A stretch of DNA of 64,000 nucleotides. Origin: Dyadobacter sp. CY356 (lineage in GTDB: Bacteria > Bacteroidota > Bacteroidia > Cytophagales > Spirosomataceae). Position numbers and translations under genes: made by a program. How positions within the stretch are numbered: position 1 is the stretch's first letter; each line of letters starts with the position of its first letter. The stretch lies in NCBI RefSeq assembly GCF_021440195.1, contig NZ_JAJTSZ010000004.1, positions 62,001-126,000 on the forward strand, read 5' to 3'. The notes beneath the pieces were generated by a model, which ran no database searches, was not told the DNA's origin, and saw only the letters and a list, made by a program, of their open reading frames with translations. Positions 38,518 through 48,304 of the stretch are shown piece by piece.

Positions 38518-41500
38518 CTATTTCCCCATCACCAACCGGGTCTGGGCAGCACCGTTTTGCGTATCTTTTAACTGGATATATAAAGAATTATCCTTGAATA
38601 AACTTCTATCCACTGCAAGTGTGACGGTATGAAGACCCTGAGAAAAATCTGAAACAGCTCCGGTCTCTGCAAGTTTCAACGGTTTGCCATCTGACCAGGC
38701 AGTAATTCCGGCTGTTGAACTAAATGCCAGATCAACATTTCCTTTTGTCAGTACTTCAATTTCAAACCGTACAAAACTGTATTTTTTTCCGGCTCCCGCA
38801 TCTATTACAGGTAAATCTCCCAGCGGCAGATCACCTGCGACTTTACTGTAAACCGGTTGAAATACTGCTTTTGACTTTTCTTTTACCACATATGCGACAC
38901 CTTCGGCCTGTATTCTTTTTGCTGTTTCTTTGCTTTCTTCAACAGTACTCCATCTACGAACAAATCTTGTTGTTGGTACGCGGAATTTGCCGGATTCTCC
39001 CATTTTTGAGAGAAAACCTATCAGGTCTACAAATTCTTTTTGATCAAGACTAGCTGTCAATCCCGGAGGCATCAGAGAGCCCGGCACTTTTTCCATCAAT
39101 TGAACCTGACTTTTTGCGATGGAAACTTCCTTACCCGTGACATCACGTATCACAATTTCAGAAGCTCCGTCACTAGCCAGATAGCCCAACAATTCACTAC
39201 CATCTTTTTTGACAACACGCTTCAAATCATATCCTTCCTTGATGGATAAACTTGGATAAAGTACAGATCGGATAATGGTTTCAACGGGAGAGCTCGTACC
39301 CAAACTACTCAGATCAGGCCCTATCCGGCCACCTGCACCGCCGATGGCATGACAGGTAGTACAGCTCGTGCCGGCCCTTCTGAAAATAAGCTCACCTTTT
39401 ACAGGATCGGCCTGGTCAGTTACCACTTTTGCCAGACTTGCGATTTCCTTGTCATTCAGATCCTGTTTCATATTCTGGACCGGCAATGTACCGCCGGAAG
39501 CTTCCAGGGCCTTATTCAAAGCAGTTATTTCGTCGATTCGCTGACGATTCCAGCCAGCACGGTTCTGTACAAGCTGCCTTCCCGTTTTCGCCGTTGCTTC
39601 CGGTATTTTTCTGGCTGCAATTGCTTCTGCAAGTGCCGCTGCTCCGGCGTTATTTGGAATAAAAGCCATAAAAAGATCTGTCACATCAGTATCGGCTGGC
39701 AATGTGCGCATGAGCTCCGTTGCAATTTTAGCACCCTCCGAAGGATTTAATGCAGCAAGTTGTGCAGCTGAGATAATCCTGACTTCCGGTGTATTTTTCG
39801 GGCCGGTCAGTTCAATCATGAGCTTTGTCGCTTTGTCCTTATCAATGTAGGCCAGAGCGCCCAATGCGGCTTTCTTTGTTGGCGGCGTTCCGGTTTTGAT
39901 CAGGCCGGTAAGACGTTCGTTTAACTGATCCAGTTTCCATAGACCTGCAAGACGAATTGCACTCAGACTTACTGCTTCGTCTTCATTCCCAATAAAATCA
40001 GCCACACGTTCAGGATTTTTATCCGGTTTTACTTTCCGCTGACGGGCGGCATCTTCCAGCGTAGCCAGTTGTGGCGTTATATTTTTATCTTTATTTTGAA
40101 CAGTCAGGTCAAGCAGCATATTCAAATCCGTCGTTTGTCCGGATTTAGCAATTGCATTCAATACATCTTTCTGGTATTCCTGCGGCACCTGACCTTTGCC
40201 ATACAAACTGATCAATTGTGCCACAGCTTCCGGCGAGCTTAAAGATTTCAATGCGTAAACCGTCTTTTTGGAATCTCCCAGATAATTAGGATCTGTTTTT
40301 AATTTTGCCAACCAGACAGGTTCCAGTTCACGGATGGTCTGCCAAAGTGCGTAATCAATAAACTCATCCATTTGCAGATCCAGCACAGAAAGTGCAGCGC
40401 GCGCAGCTTCCGGCGTTTTTGTTTTTCGTAGCGCAATCACGGCCTCCATACGAACCTGGGCGTGTTTGTCTGATACAGCCTTTGCCAGAATACCAGGAAC
40501 ATTATTGATCTTGGTATACCAGAATGTCAGCGCACGCAATCCCGCGGCACGCGCATTATGACTTTCGGCATTGATCAGACTCAGCAAAAGCGGCTCGTTA
40601 ACAGTATTTAGCGCCTGAAAAACCCATAAGGCTTCCAGTAAGTTGTGTTCGTAATCCTTATCTTTTTTATCCAGAGCAGTAACCCAGGCACGTAAAGCCG
40701 GGATAACTTCCTTGGCTCCACGCTCTTTTAAAACCTGTTTTGCATTGGTACGGGTAAGTTCTTCGGGTACTTTCAGTGATTCCAAAAGCTCAGCAACAGG
40801 GGCTTTATTCAATTTTGGTACTTTTACCAATGGACGATTCTTGGCAGTGATTTTCCAGATGCGTCCATGTTCCTGATCACGACGCGGATCAAAGAAATCC
40901 ACCTCACCGTGCTGAATAATCGGATTATACCAGTCGGCAACGTAAATTGCTCCGTCCGGTCCTACGTTAATATCCACAGGGCGAAAAGCAATATCATCCG
41001 TCCACATCAGGTCTTCCATTTGCGTTGAAGCATAACCGCTCCCCTGCTCTTCCAGTTTGAAACTATTGATCCTGTTTGCGCGGAAATCATTGGCTATCAT
41101 ACGTCCCTGCCACGCATCCGGTAAATGTCTTCCTGAAATTACATCCAGACCGCTATGTTTTGGCTGACCAGGATTTAATCCGCGAACGATACGTTCCGCT
41201 CCTTGCGCAGCGGCAAAGGCAGCACCCGGAAAAGCATAATTGATACCTTCTCCACCAGCACCATCCGTCAGGAAAGATTGTCCCCAGCGATCAAACTGCA
41301 AACCCCAGAAATTAATACCTCCGCGGGCATATACATCAATTTCCAGCGTTTTTGGATTCAACTGCCAAACGCCGCCGGCTTCAAGACGTTTTGTGCCAAA
41401 TGGTGTTTCAACATGACTAAAAATGTAGATCGACTGGTTGAAATACAATTTCCCTTCTGGCCCCCAGCGGAAAGTATGGATCAAATGATGCGCATCGCCA

Positions 41501-41979
41501 GTTCCAAAGCCATTCAGGATTCTGCGTTTTTTATCTGCTTTTCCGTCACCATCAGTATCCGAAAAGTGAAGGATTTCTGTCGAATTGGCTACATAAACAC
41601 CGCCGTCACCAGGCAGAATCCCTGTTGGTGTGGTCAGACCTTCGGCGAAAATGGTGGTTTTGTCCGCTTTGCCGTCGCCATCCGTATCTTCAATTACAAA
41701 GATCTTGTCGTTGGCAACTTCACCTGTTTTCAGGTGAGGATAAGCGGTACTGCTGACAACCCATAAACGACCGTCGGCATCCCAGTTCATTTGAATTGGT
41801 TTTGCAACAAGCGGTTCGGCTGCCCAAAGCGTCACCTCGAATCCATCAGCAACTTTGAAAGAAGCCAGCTCTTTCTTCGGATCCGGATCTTCATAAACAT
41901 TTCTTTGATTTACCGATGAGGTCAACAGCAGGACCAGCGGCAGAACCATAATTCCGATAAGTAGTTTTATTGCTTTCAT
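38518..41979 (-). CDS. Beta-propeller/HEAT/cytochrome c 'PVC-type' membrane-bound dehydrogenase-like protein
   Basis: 1153 residues with a signal peptide. Residues about 35-400 form a sugar-dehydrogenase/NHL-like beta-propeller (VADGFEVTLWAAEP, IFVIEDTDGDGKADKTTIFAEGL). About 410-830 are HEAT-like helical repeats. The heme site is C873-x2-C876-H877 in TSCTTCHAIGGAGGRIGPDL, followed by the GSLMPPGLT motif of Planctomycetes/Verrucomicrobia-type heme domains. The C-terminus is a carbohydrate-binding-like beta domain. Such proteins are thought to oxidise sugars or polyols in the periplasm and pass electrons to the heme. It may supply 3-keto sugars to the DUF1080/oxidoreductase genes nearby (inference). 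Confidence 0.85.
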   Translation of the reverse strand: MKAIKLLIGIMVLPLVLLLTSSVNQRNVYEDPDPKKELASFKVADGFEVTLWAAEPLVAKPIQMNWDADGRLWVVSSTAYPHLKTGEVANDKIFVIEDTDGDGKADKTTIFAEGLTTPTGILPGDGGVYVANSTEILHFSDTDGDGKADKKRRILNGFGTGDAHHLIHTFRWGPEGKLYFNQSIYIFSHVETPFGTKRLEAGGVWQLNPKTLEIDVYARGGINFWGLQFDRWGQSFLTDGAGGEGINYAFPGAAFAAAQGAERIVRGLNPGQPKHSGLDVISGRHLPDAWQGRMIANDFRANRINSFKLEEQGSGYASTQMEDLMWTDDIAFRPVDINVGPDGAIYVADWYNPIIQHGEVDFFDPRRDQEHGRIWKITAKNRPLVKVPKLNKAPVAELLESLKVPEELTRTNAKQVLKERGAKEVIPALRAWVTALDKKDKDYEHNLLEALWVFQALNTVNEPLLLSLINAESHNARAAGLRALTFWYTKINNVPGILAKAVSDKHAQVRMEAVIALRKTKTPEAARAALSVLDLQMDEFIDYALWQTIRELEPVWLAKLKTDPNYLGDSKKTVYALKSLSSPEAVAQLISLYGKGQVPQEYQKDVLNAIAKSGQTTDLNMLLDLTVQNKDKNITPQLATLEDAARQRKVKPDKNPERVADFIGNEDEAVSLSAIRLAGLWKLDQLNERLTGLIKTGTPPTKKAALGALAYIDKDKATKLMIELTGPKNTPEVRIISAAQLAALNPSEGAKIATELMRTLPADTDVTDLFMAFIPNNAGAAALAEAIAARKIPEATAKTGRQLVQNRAGWNRQRIDEITALNKALEASGGTLPVQNMKQDLNDKEIASLAKVVTDQADPVKGELIFRRAGTSCTTCHAIGGAGGRIGPDLSSLGTSSPVETIIRSVLYPSLSIKEGYDLKRVVKKDGSELLGYLASDGASEIVIRDVTGKEVSIAKSQVQLMEKVPGSLMPPGLTASLDQKEFVDLIGFLSKMGESGKFRVPTTRFVRRWSTVEESKETAKRIQAEGVAYVVKEKSKAVFQPVYSKVAGDLPLGDLPVIDAGAGKKYSFVRFEIEVLTKGNVDLAFSSTAGITAWSDGKPLKLAETGAVSDFSQGLHTVTLAVDRSLFKDNSLYIQLKDTQNGAAQTRLVMGK

Positions 41980-41986
41980 ATTTTTT

Positions 41987-42100
41987 AGCGGTTGGCCATT
42001 AGCTTTTAGCTCAGTTGCATCTGAATTGTATTTTTAAACCTTACTTAGTTTTCTTTTGGTAATTTAGCTTAGTGCTAATTATCAAGAGCTGACAGCTTAT
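41987..42100. repeat. Heptad-periodic repeat pair, copy B
   Basis: Left block 41987-42014 has four 7-base units beginning AGC or GGC (agctttt, agctcag among them). Right block 42066-42100 has five units in phase, ending agctgac then agcttat. A 51-base centre separates them. The left block starts 8 bases upstream of the heme-protein ATG, and the right block runs into the last codons of the SGNH gene. Confidence 0.65.
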
Positions 42101-43307
42101 AAACTATTACTTTTGGCATTCTTTGTAAACCAATCTGCCCTTCCAGATACTTGATCAGGATATCCTGATCTTCCAGATCCTTGACATGTTTTCCCTGCTC
42201 ATAGGCACGGAAGCCAATAATATAAGTTTCATTAATTGGCCTGTATTGAAAGAAATGCAGTTCGTTCTTTTTGTTAATCATATCCCGGATTTCCTCGGAT
42301 TGATAGTATGACGGTCCGTGTTTGATTTCAACACCTTTTTCCCAATCCTTCGCAGAGGCAGTTACGATCTGATCATCATTGGCAGACAGTGTGTAAAATC
42401 CCTTCTTCAATCCCGTCACTTTTAAAATTGGAGCTAAATCAACAAGCTTTTCAGTTTCAGGAGATGGTTGTATGGGCAGAAACTTTTCCGGGATTACAAA
42501 TTGAAGATCCGCCAGATCCTTACCCGATTTCAAAATTTTGGCATTTGCGGAAGCTTCTGCACCCGTTTTAGAAACCGATATCGCAGCGGTCCGTTTTTCA
42601 TTTTTAAAACCCAAACCATTTTCCAAAACATTAGCCAGATAATAATAACCTGTTTTATTCAGGTGAACGCCATTTTCAATAATGGTAGTCTTTTTGCCGG
42701 CTTCCAGAATTGGCTTATAGATATCAATAAATTGCTTTCCACGATCCGCTGCAATTTTCGCTATGGCCGAAGCATAAAGTTCTAGATCTGCATTTCGTTT
42801 GGAAAGATTAATAGAAGTGTCGCCGGACATAACCGGAATCGTGGACAGCAAAATCGTTTTTGCACCCAATGAATCAATTTTATTCAACAGATTATTTAAT
42901 CCGTCTTTAAAATGAGGCAGACCCGCCTCTCCTTCCTGAGCCTCCACACCCCCATAACCTAGAAAAACAACCGTTGGCCGGGTTTTGGCGATGTTCTGCA
43001 TCAGATGTTCATAGGCTGTCGGAGGATTGGTAAAAGTACTGCGTCCGTCTCCCCAGACATTATCGCCCGACCACCCCAGATTACGGAATGTAACGTTCTT
43101 TTCGGGAAAGCGTGTGGTTAAGGCCAGTTCCAGATATCCATATTGAAAATCATTTTCAAAAAGTGAATTTCCAAGAAATACGACACGGTCTCCATCTCTT
43201 AAATCAAAAACGGGAATTTTTGATTGTGCCCGGGCTTCTCCAGGCTTGTAAAAAATTGTAAATAATAATAGTAAAATATGGCCGAATGTGACCGATACCT
43301 TTCTCAT
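42075..43307 (-). CDS. SGNH/GDSL-family hydrolase
   Basis: 410 residues with a signal peptide (region ending near GEARAQ). Residues about 35-235 are an SGNH domain: VVFLGNSLFEND with the nucleophile Ser (GNS in place of GDS), FRNLGWSGDN with the block II Gly, VFLGYGGVEAQEG corresponding to block III (GxND altered to GGVE), and GVHLNKTGYYYLA with the catalytic His. The C-terminal about 150 residues are a separate region seen in similar Bacteroidota proteins. Probably a periplasmic carbohydrate esterase. It lies between the heme protein and an FG-GAP protein in a minus-strand run. Confidence 0.85.
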   Translation of the reverse strand: MRKVSVTFGHILLLLFTIFYKPGEARAQSKIPVFDLRDGDRVVFLGNSLFENDFQYGYLELALTTRFPEKNVTFRNLGWSGDNVWGDGRSTFTNPPTAYEHLMQNIAKTRPTVVFLGYGGVEAQEGEAGLPHFKDGLNNLLNKIDSLGAKTILLSTIPVMSGDTSINLSKRNADLELYASAIAKIAADRGKQFIDIYKPILEAGKKTTIIENGVHLNKTGYYYLANVLENGLGFKNEKRTAAISVSKTGAEASANAKILKSGKDLADLQFVIPEKFLPIQPSPETEKLVDLAPILKVTGLKKGFYTLSANDDQIVTASAKDWEKGVEIKHGPSYYQSEEIRDMINKKNELHFFQYRPINETYIIGFRAYEQGKHVKDLEDQDILIKYLEGQIGLQRMPKVIVYKLSALDN

Positions 43308-43392
43308 GTATTTGGGGTTTAGTAATTATTTCAAAATTTAACAACAATGTACTTTCCAGCCCATTGCTGTCTATGCGTTATTTATATCAAAC

Positions 43393-44571
43393 TTAGTTGT
43401 TGCCTTGATTAAAAAATACAACCAGGCCGTCTTTTCCTGCAACTATAATATCCTTGCGGCCACTTCCAAGCAGATCAGCCGTTGAAAAGTATACACCGAT
43501 TCCTTTTCCCACACCATAAGGACCGTGTGAAATTACCTGTTTCACAAAGGATTCTCCATTCCATTGATAATAATAAATGCCAACCAGATCCTTTTCACCC
43601 GGGTCATTTCCATTGTGTGCGCGATACCGCTTTCCGGTTAACAGTTCAAACTTTCCATCATTATCCAGATCAATCCATTCCATGGAATGAAATTGTGAGT
43701 TAAAGGGGTCGATCACATGTTTGGTCCAATCGGTTTTTCCCGACTTTGTCGTTTGTTCGTACCAGTCAAGGCCGTAACTATGCGCCTGCCCGACGATGAT
43801 ATCATTTTTCTTATCGCCATTCACATCCACAACTAAAATTGGGACACTGGCCGTGCCAAGTTTGAAATCATTGTGAGCGATCCATTTATCTTTCAACACA
43901 TTTTTTGGAGCTTCCAGCCAACCCGTACTAATGATAAAATCTCCCCGTCCATCTCCATTTACATCACCAAATCCGATGCCGTGATCCTGTTTTTCGGCAA
44001 CCTGTGTTTTAGTGAAAGTTCCGGTTCCTTTTCCATTTTTATCCTTATCCAGTTTGTAGAATTTCAAGGGCAGATTTGGATTGTTTGGTACAATTTCAGG
44101 AAACCCGTCATTGTCAACATCCCAGGCTCTGGCGGTTTCAACATTTCCTGTTTCGTCAATAAGATGATCCTTCCACGGACCATTATTTCCTGGATTTTCC
44201 CGCCATATCAGACTTTTATTAAACCAGCCGCCCGTGATGAAATCCATATTGCCGTCACCATTAACATCCATTGGTATGGTTAAAAAATCATCCCAATATT
44301 CGCCATGCCTTTTCACTTCACCGATATAAAACCGGTCAAAAAACTTTGGACCTTTGTACCAGAATTCACCCGAGACCAAATCCGGTTTTCCATCATTATT
44401 CACATCAAAAACCGCAACTGACTCATTGCTTTCGGATGCGATCTGTTTTTTTTCAAAACGGACTGGCGTTGATTTTTTCTCACTTTGCGGGACTTGTGCG
44501 GATGACAAAAAACAGAATCCGAGAAGAATTACAGATAAAGTTATTTTTACTTCTTTGTTTTTAATATGCAT
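43393..44571 (-). CDS. FG-GAP/VCBS-repeat exported protein
   Basis: 392 residues with a signal peptide ending near SSAQ. Repeated calcium-binding-like motifs mark FG-GAP/VCBS beta-propeller blades: VFDVNNDGKPDLVSGEFWY, MDVNGDGNMDFITGGWF, WDVDNDGFPEIVPNN, GDVNGDGRGDFIISTGW, VDVNGDKKNDIIVGQA and IDLDNDGKFELLTGK. At least six blades can be counted, which suffices for a propeller. Such proteins are often encoded next to sugar-dehydrogenase-like heme proteins in Bacteroidota and Planctomycetes. Probably a periplasmic binding or scaffold protein; no catalytic motif is visible. Confidence 0.85.
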   Translation of the reverse strand: MHIKNKEVKITLSVILLGFCFLSSAQVPQSEKKSTPVRFEKKQIASESNESVAVFDVNNDGKPDLVSGEFWYKGPKFFDRFYIGEVKRHGEYWDDFLTIPMDVNGDGNMDFITGGWFNKSLIWRENPGNNGPWKDHLIDETGNVETARAWDVDNDGFPEIVPNNPNLPLKFYKLDKDKNGKGTGTFTKTQVAEKQDHGIGFGDVNGDGRGDFIISTGWLEAPKNVLKDKWIAHNDFKLGTASVPILVVDVNGDKKNDIIVGQAHSYGLDWYEQTTKSGKTDWTKHVIDPFNSQFHSMEWIDLDNDGKFELLTGKRYRAHNGNDPGEKDLVGIYYYQWNGESFVKQVISHGPYGVGKGIGVYFSTADLLGSGRKDIIVAGKDGLVVFFNQGNN

Positions 44572-44629
44572 GGTTCAGGATTGATTTCATATTTTTTCAA
44601 ACGAGACTTAACAATAAACCTGATTCGAT

Positions 44630-45589
44630 TTATTTCAAAAACTCATTTAAATTATCTTTTGTAACAAGCTGAAACGGAATTAAAACTTCCTTATCGAAAG
44701 CTTCGCCCCTGGCTGCTTTTACTGCGTTTTCAATGGCTTTGCTGCCTTGTTGTTTCGCATTTTGATAAACGGTGGCATCCAAAGTTCCTTTTTTCACTGC
44801 CTGCAACGCGTCAGGAATTGCATCAATACTGACTACCACTATTTTATTTTTTAATCCGGCTGCTTCCAAAGCTTTTACTACGCCCAAACCCATTTCATCA
44901 TTCTGTGCAAAAATGGCATTGATCGTAGTACCGTAGGATTGAATCCAGTTTTCAGTCAGCGACATGGCCTTGGCACGATCCCATTCTCCGGATTGCTCGG
45001 CGAGCAGTTTTAAACCTGGGTTAGCTTGCAGAATTTCTTTTGCTCCTTTGTCTCTTTTAATCTGGGCAGCCTGTCCCATATAGCCATTCATCATGATCAC
45101 ATTACCTTTTCCACCCAGTTTTTTTACAATGTAATTCATTGCAATTCTGGCCGATTCCACATCATCAGAACCAACAAAAGATGTGGGTTTTGCCGTAGTT
45201 TCAGAGTTTACATTGATGATTGGAATTTTTGCTTCCAAAGCCAGTTTGACAGCCGGTGAGCTTGCTTCCACTTCACACGGATTCATGACAATAGCATCCA
45301 CACCCTGCGCGATGAAACTTTGGACCTGTTCAACCTGCTTTAATGCGGAACGTTCAGCATCCACCGTGATAAGCTCAACGCCAAGTTCTTTGGCTTTTGC
45401 TTCCATTTCATCGCTAACATTAACGACAAACTCGTTTTGCATACTTAACATGGTGCTTCCGATGACAAGTTTTTTGCTGCCATCCTTTTTCTCAGATTCG
45501 GAATTACCGGATTTATTACAGCTGACCAGTACAATCGCAGAAAGGGCAAGTGTGAAAAGGAAACTTAGTTTCATAAATGTTTTATTCAT
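44630..45589 (-). CDS. Sugar ABC transporter substrate-binding lipoprotein (RbsB-like)
   Basis: 319 residues. A lipoprotein signal with VLVSC lipobox is followed by a type I periplasmic-binding domain of the ribose/LacI class: LVIGSTMLSMQNEFVVNVSDEMEAK, IAQGVDAIVMNPCE, NAIFAQNDEMGLGVVKALEAAG and VVVSIDAIPDALQAVKKGTLDATVYQN. The protein captures a monosaccharide or similar polyol for the permease and ATPase encoded next. The order rbsA-rbsC-rbsB is conserved on the minus strand with short gaps. The exact sugar cannot be read from the sequence. Confidence 0.92.
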   Translation of the reverse strand: MNKTFMKLSFLFTLALSAIVLVSCNKSGNSESEKKDGSKKLVIGSTMLSMQNEFVVNVSDEMEAKAKELGVELITVDAERSALKQVEQVQSFIAQGVDAIVMNPCEVEASSPAVKLALEAKIPIINVNSETTAKPTSFVGSDDVESARIAMNYIVKKLGGKGNVIMMNGYMGQAAQIKRDKGAKEILQANPGLKLLAEQSGEWDRAKAMSLTENWIQSYGTTINAIFAQNDEMGLGVVKALEAAGLKNKIVVVSIDAIPDALQAVKKGTLDATVYQNAKQQGSKAIENAVKAARGEAFDKEVLIPFQLVTKDNLNEFLK

Positions 45590-45627
45590 TTTATTTCAAG
45601 CAAAAGACATGTAGAAATTTCATGAGC

Positions 45628-46578
45628 CTAGTTTTTATTTTTACCCATACTATCCAAAACCACGGCACCGATAATGATGGCACCCATGACAACCTGCTGG
45701 TAATAGGAAGTGACATTTAATAAGTCAAGGCTGTTGCTGATAACGCCAATTAATAATGCACCGATCAAAGTACCGGTCATGGTACCCGTTCCACCTGAGG
45801 TACTGGTACCGCCAATGATAGCGGCTGCAATTGCATCAAGCTCGAAACCAGCTCCCGCATTGGGCTGTCCGGTAGTGATTCTGGATGTCAGCAAGATTCC
45901 GCCCACGGCAGAAAGTAACCCGCAAATAGTGTAAACCCACATTTTAACACGATTAACATGAATTCCTGAGGCTCTTGCCGCAGGCTCATTTCCTCCTACC
46001 GCATACATGTAACGTCCGAGAATTGTCTTATTTAAAATTACGGAACATATAACAAAGGCAAAAACCAGTATGATGATTGGAAATGGTATACCAAACAAAT
46101 TACTGCCGCCTATAAAATTGAAAGAATCGGATAAATTGGAAATCGGTCTTCCTTTACTCAGAATCAAAGCCAGACCTCTTCCGATTGTCATCGTTCCAAG
46201 CGTTACAATAAATGGAGGAACTTTACTTTTCGTAATGACCAATCCGTTGAAAGCACCGATAGCCAGCCCACCACCCAGTCCGATAAAAACAGGAACGATC
46301 AAAGGATAGGTATCCGGGTGTGCGAAAGTGGCTGCTAAAACGCCTGTTACCGCAACCATGGAACCCAGGGAAAGATCAATCCCACCTGTTATGATGACAA
46401 AAGTTACACCGAAAGCCAATAGAGCATTGATCGAAACCTGGGTTCCGATATTCATTAAATTCGAAACAGTAAAAAACCTGGGTGTACTTAAAGCCAGTAC
46501 CAGGCAGATCATTACAAATGCCAGAAAAATGCCATATTGACCAATATTCCTGAATCTTGAAGTAAATGAATTTTCCAA
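45628..46578 (-). CDS. Sugar ABC transporter permease (RbsC-like)
   Basis: 316 residues with about eight to ten transmembrane helices. Family landmarks are FVIITGGIDLSLGSMVAVTGV, NGLVITKSKVPPFIVTLGTMTIGRGLALI, GRYMYAVGGNEPAARASGI with the EAA-like loop that contacts the ATPase, and AIAAAIIGGTSTSGGTGTMTGTLIGALLIG near the end. This is the BPD_transp_2 family permease of ribose-type importers. It lies between the binding-protein and ATPase genes with gaps of 38 and 43 bases. Confidence 0.94.
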   Translation of the reverse strand: MENSFTSRFRNIGQYGIFLAFVMICLVLALSTPRFFTVSNLMNIGTQVSINALLAFGVTFVIITGGIDLSLGSMVAVTGVLAATFAHPDTYPLIVPVFIGLGGGLAIGAFNGLVITKSKVPPFIVTLGTMTIGRGLALILSKGRPISNLSDSFNFIGGSNLFGIPFPIIILVFAFVICSVILNKTILGRYMYAVGGNEPAARASGIHVNRVKMWVYTICGLLSAVGGILLTSRITTGQPNAGAGFELDAIAAAIIGGTSTSGGTGTMTGTLIGALLIGVISNSLDLLNVTSYYQQVVMGAIIIGAVVLDSMGKNKN

Positions 46579-46621
46579 TTTCTATTTTTTAAAACAGTCG
46601 TTATCTTGTTAACAGGTTAAA

Positions 46622-48115
46622 TCAATGCACCGCATATGACATTATTGATTCCGCCGTCGCCTCTTCTCTTGACAAAATGGCTTTCTGAATTCCTTTTGAT
46701 AAAACAAGAATCCGGTCGCTCATGCCTAAGATTTCCGGTAGTTCAGAAGAGATCATAATGATCGAGATTCCCTCCGCGGCCAGGTTATTTATCAGTTTAT
46801 ATATTTCAAATTTTGCCCCAACATCAACCCCACGGGTAGGTTCATCCAGAATAATGATTTTTGGAGAAGCTGCCAACACTTTGCCAATAACCACTTTTTG
46901 CTGATTTCCTCCACTCAGATGTGTAACCTTTTGATTACGACTTGAAGCTTTAATTTTCAGTTCATTGATCATCTGATCTGCTGCTGTAATTTCTTTTTGA
47001 TTATCAATGAATATCCCGCGGCAATGTTCGGATAAACTGCTTAATGTAAGATTTTGCACGACCGATAGTTGAGGAATAAATCCCAATTTTTTCCGGTCTT
47101 CACTTACATATCCAATTCCCTTGGTCACCGCATCCTGGGGTGACGTTATATCAACTTCTTCGCCGTTTATTTTTATTACACCACTATCGGCCTTTGATAA
47201 ACCATAAATTGCTTCTGCAATTTCAGTCCTGCCGGCACCCATAAGTCCGGATATTCCAAATATTTCTCCTGCATGGACGTCAAAACTGATGGCTGAAAAC
47301 TTTCCTTTTTTACCCAGATTTTTTATGGAAAGTGCAACGTCGCCTTTTTGTATTAATGGTCCAGGAAACATGTTATTTATTTCTCTTCCTACCATCATCG
47401 CTATCAGACTGTTTTTATCAAGCTCAGAAGCACTTTTGGTCGCGATGTATTTTCCATCCCGTAATACCGTTATGGTATCACAAATTTCAAATATCTCGTC
47501 CATCTTGTGGGAGATGTAAATAATAGCAACGCCTTTGTTTTTTAGCTCTCTTATTATTTTAAAAAGTGTTGAAACCTCTTTGTCCGAAATTGCAGATGTA
47601 GGCTCATCCATTATAATAACCTGTGCATTATTTGAAACTGCTTTTGCAATTTCGACCATTTGCATCTGCGCAACACTCAGGTATTTCATTTTGACCTTCG
47701 GGTCGATCTCAATGCCGAGTTGTGTTAGAAGGTCCGCAGCTTTTAATGCAATATTCTTATCGTTCAGCCATCCGGTTTTATTTTGGAAAACTTCTTTTTC
47801 GCGGCCTAGAAATATGTTTTGGGCAACAGTAAGTTCCGGAATAATTAAGATTTCCTGGTGAATCATGGAAATTCCCATTTTAGAAATTTCGCTTACGGTT
47901 TTACTTTTTAGTAAATCTCCATCAAAAATTATTTCCCCGGAATCCGGACTCAATAATCCAATCAGGATTTTCATGAAGGTGGATTTTCCAGCGCCGTTCT
48001 CTCCCATCAATGCATGCACCTCCCCTTTTTGTAATGTTAACTGCACAACATCCAATGCCTTAATCCCGGAGTAGGATTTGGTCAGGTTTTTGATCTGGAG
48101 GATGGGGTGGGTCAT
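46622..48115 (-). CDS. Sugar ABC transporter ATPase, duplicated (RbsA-like)
   Basis: 497 residues with two ATP-binding domains. The first has a canonical Walker A GENGAGKST and Walker B IIMDEPTSAIS. The second has the degenerate Walker A GLMGAGRTEIAEAI, an intact signature LSGGNQQKVVIGKVLA and Walker B IIILDEPTRGVDVGAKFEIYKL. This pattern is that of RbsA/MglA/XylG. It is the first gene of the transporter trio; immediately upstream lie the REP-like repeat and the transposase pseudogene, which separate it from the catabolic genes. Confidence 0.94.
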   Translation of the reverse strand: MTHPILQIKNLTKSYSGIKALDVVQLTLQKGEVHALMGENGAGKSTFMKILIGLLSPDSGEIIFDGDLLKSKTVSEISKMGISMIHQEILIIPELTVAQNIFLGREKEVFQNKTGWLNDKNIALKAADLLTQLGIEIDPKVKMKYLSVAQMQMVEIAKAVSNNAQVIIMDEPTSAISDKEVSTLFKIIRELKNKGVAIIYISHKMDEIFEICDTITVLRDGKYIATKSASELDKNSLIAMMVGREINNMFPGPLIQKGDVALSIKNLGKKGKFSAISFDVHAGEIFGISGLMGAGRTEIAEAIYGLSKADSGVIKINGEEVDITSPQDAVTKGIGYVSEDRKKLGFIPQLSVVQNLTLSSLSEHCRGIFIDNQKEITAADQMINELKIKASSRNQKVTHLSGGNQQKVVIGKVLAASPKIIILDEPTRGVDVGAKFEIYKLINNLAAEGISIIMISSELPEILGMSDRILVLSKGIQKAILSREEATAESIMSYAVH

Positions 48116-48148
48116 GGGTTGGGTTTAATTCTAATAAATCCCTAATAG

Positions 48149-48260
48149 TCCCGTGGCGATGCCCCGGGCTGAGATATGACGCCCTTTCAGGGCTACAAAT
48201 TAATTAGCCCTGAAAGGGCGTTATATTTTAGGATGGGGTATCGCCCTACCGCTTCGGGAC
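48149..48260. repeat. REP-like palindromic repeat, left copy
   Basis: A nested palindrome. Inner perfect 16-base arms (48179-48194 and 48206-48221, acgccctttcagggct and its complement) are flanked by an imperfect outer pair, ggcgatgcccc against ggggtatcgcc and gtcccg against cgggac. It lies just downstream of the transposase pseudogene, and related palindromes lie on the other side. Confidence 0.85.
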
Positions 48261-48304
48261 AATTTCGACGAACCGACCGGACCATATATTGTTATGTTCT
48301 CATA

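Noticed and set aside
42463..42480. Another copy of CATACAACCAT on the minus strand
   Set aside because: It lies inside the SGNH hydrolase coding sequence, is explained by the codons (P-I-Q-P-S) and has no CCTCT at the 15-base distance.
46622..48115. RbsA second ATP site as a damaged gene
   Set aside because: The degenerate second Walker A (GLMGAGRTE) is normal for this family.
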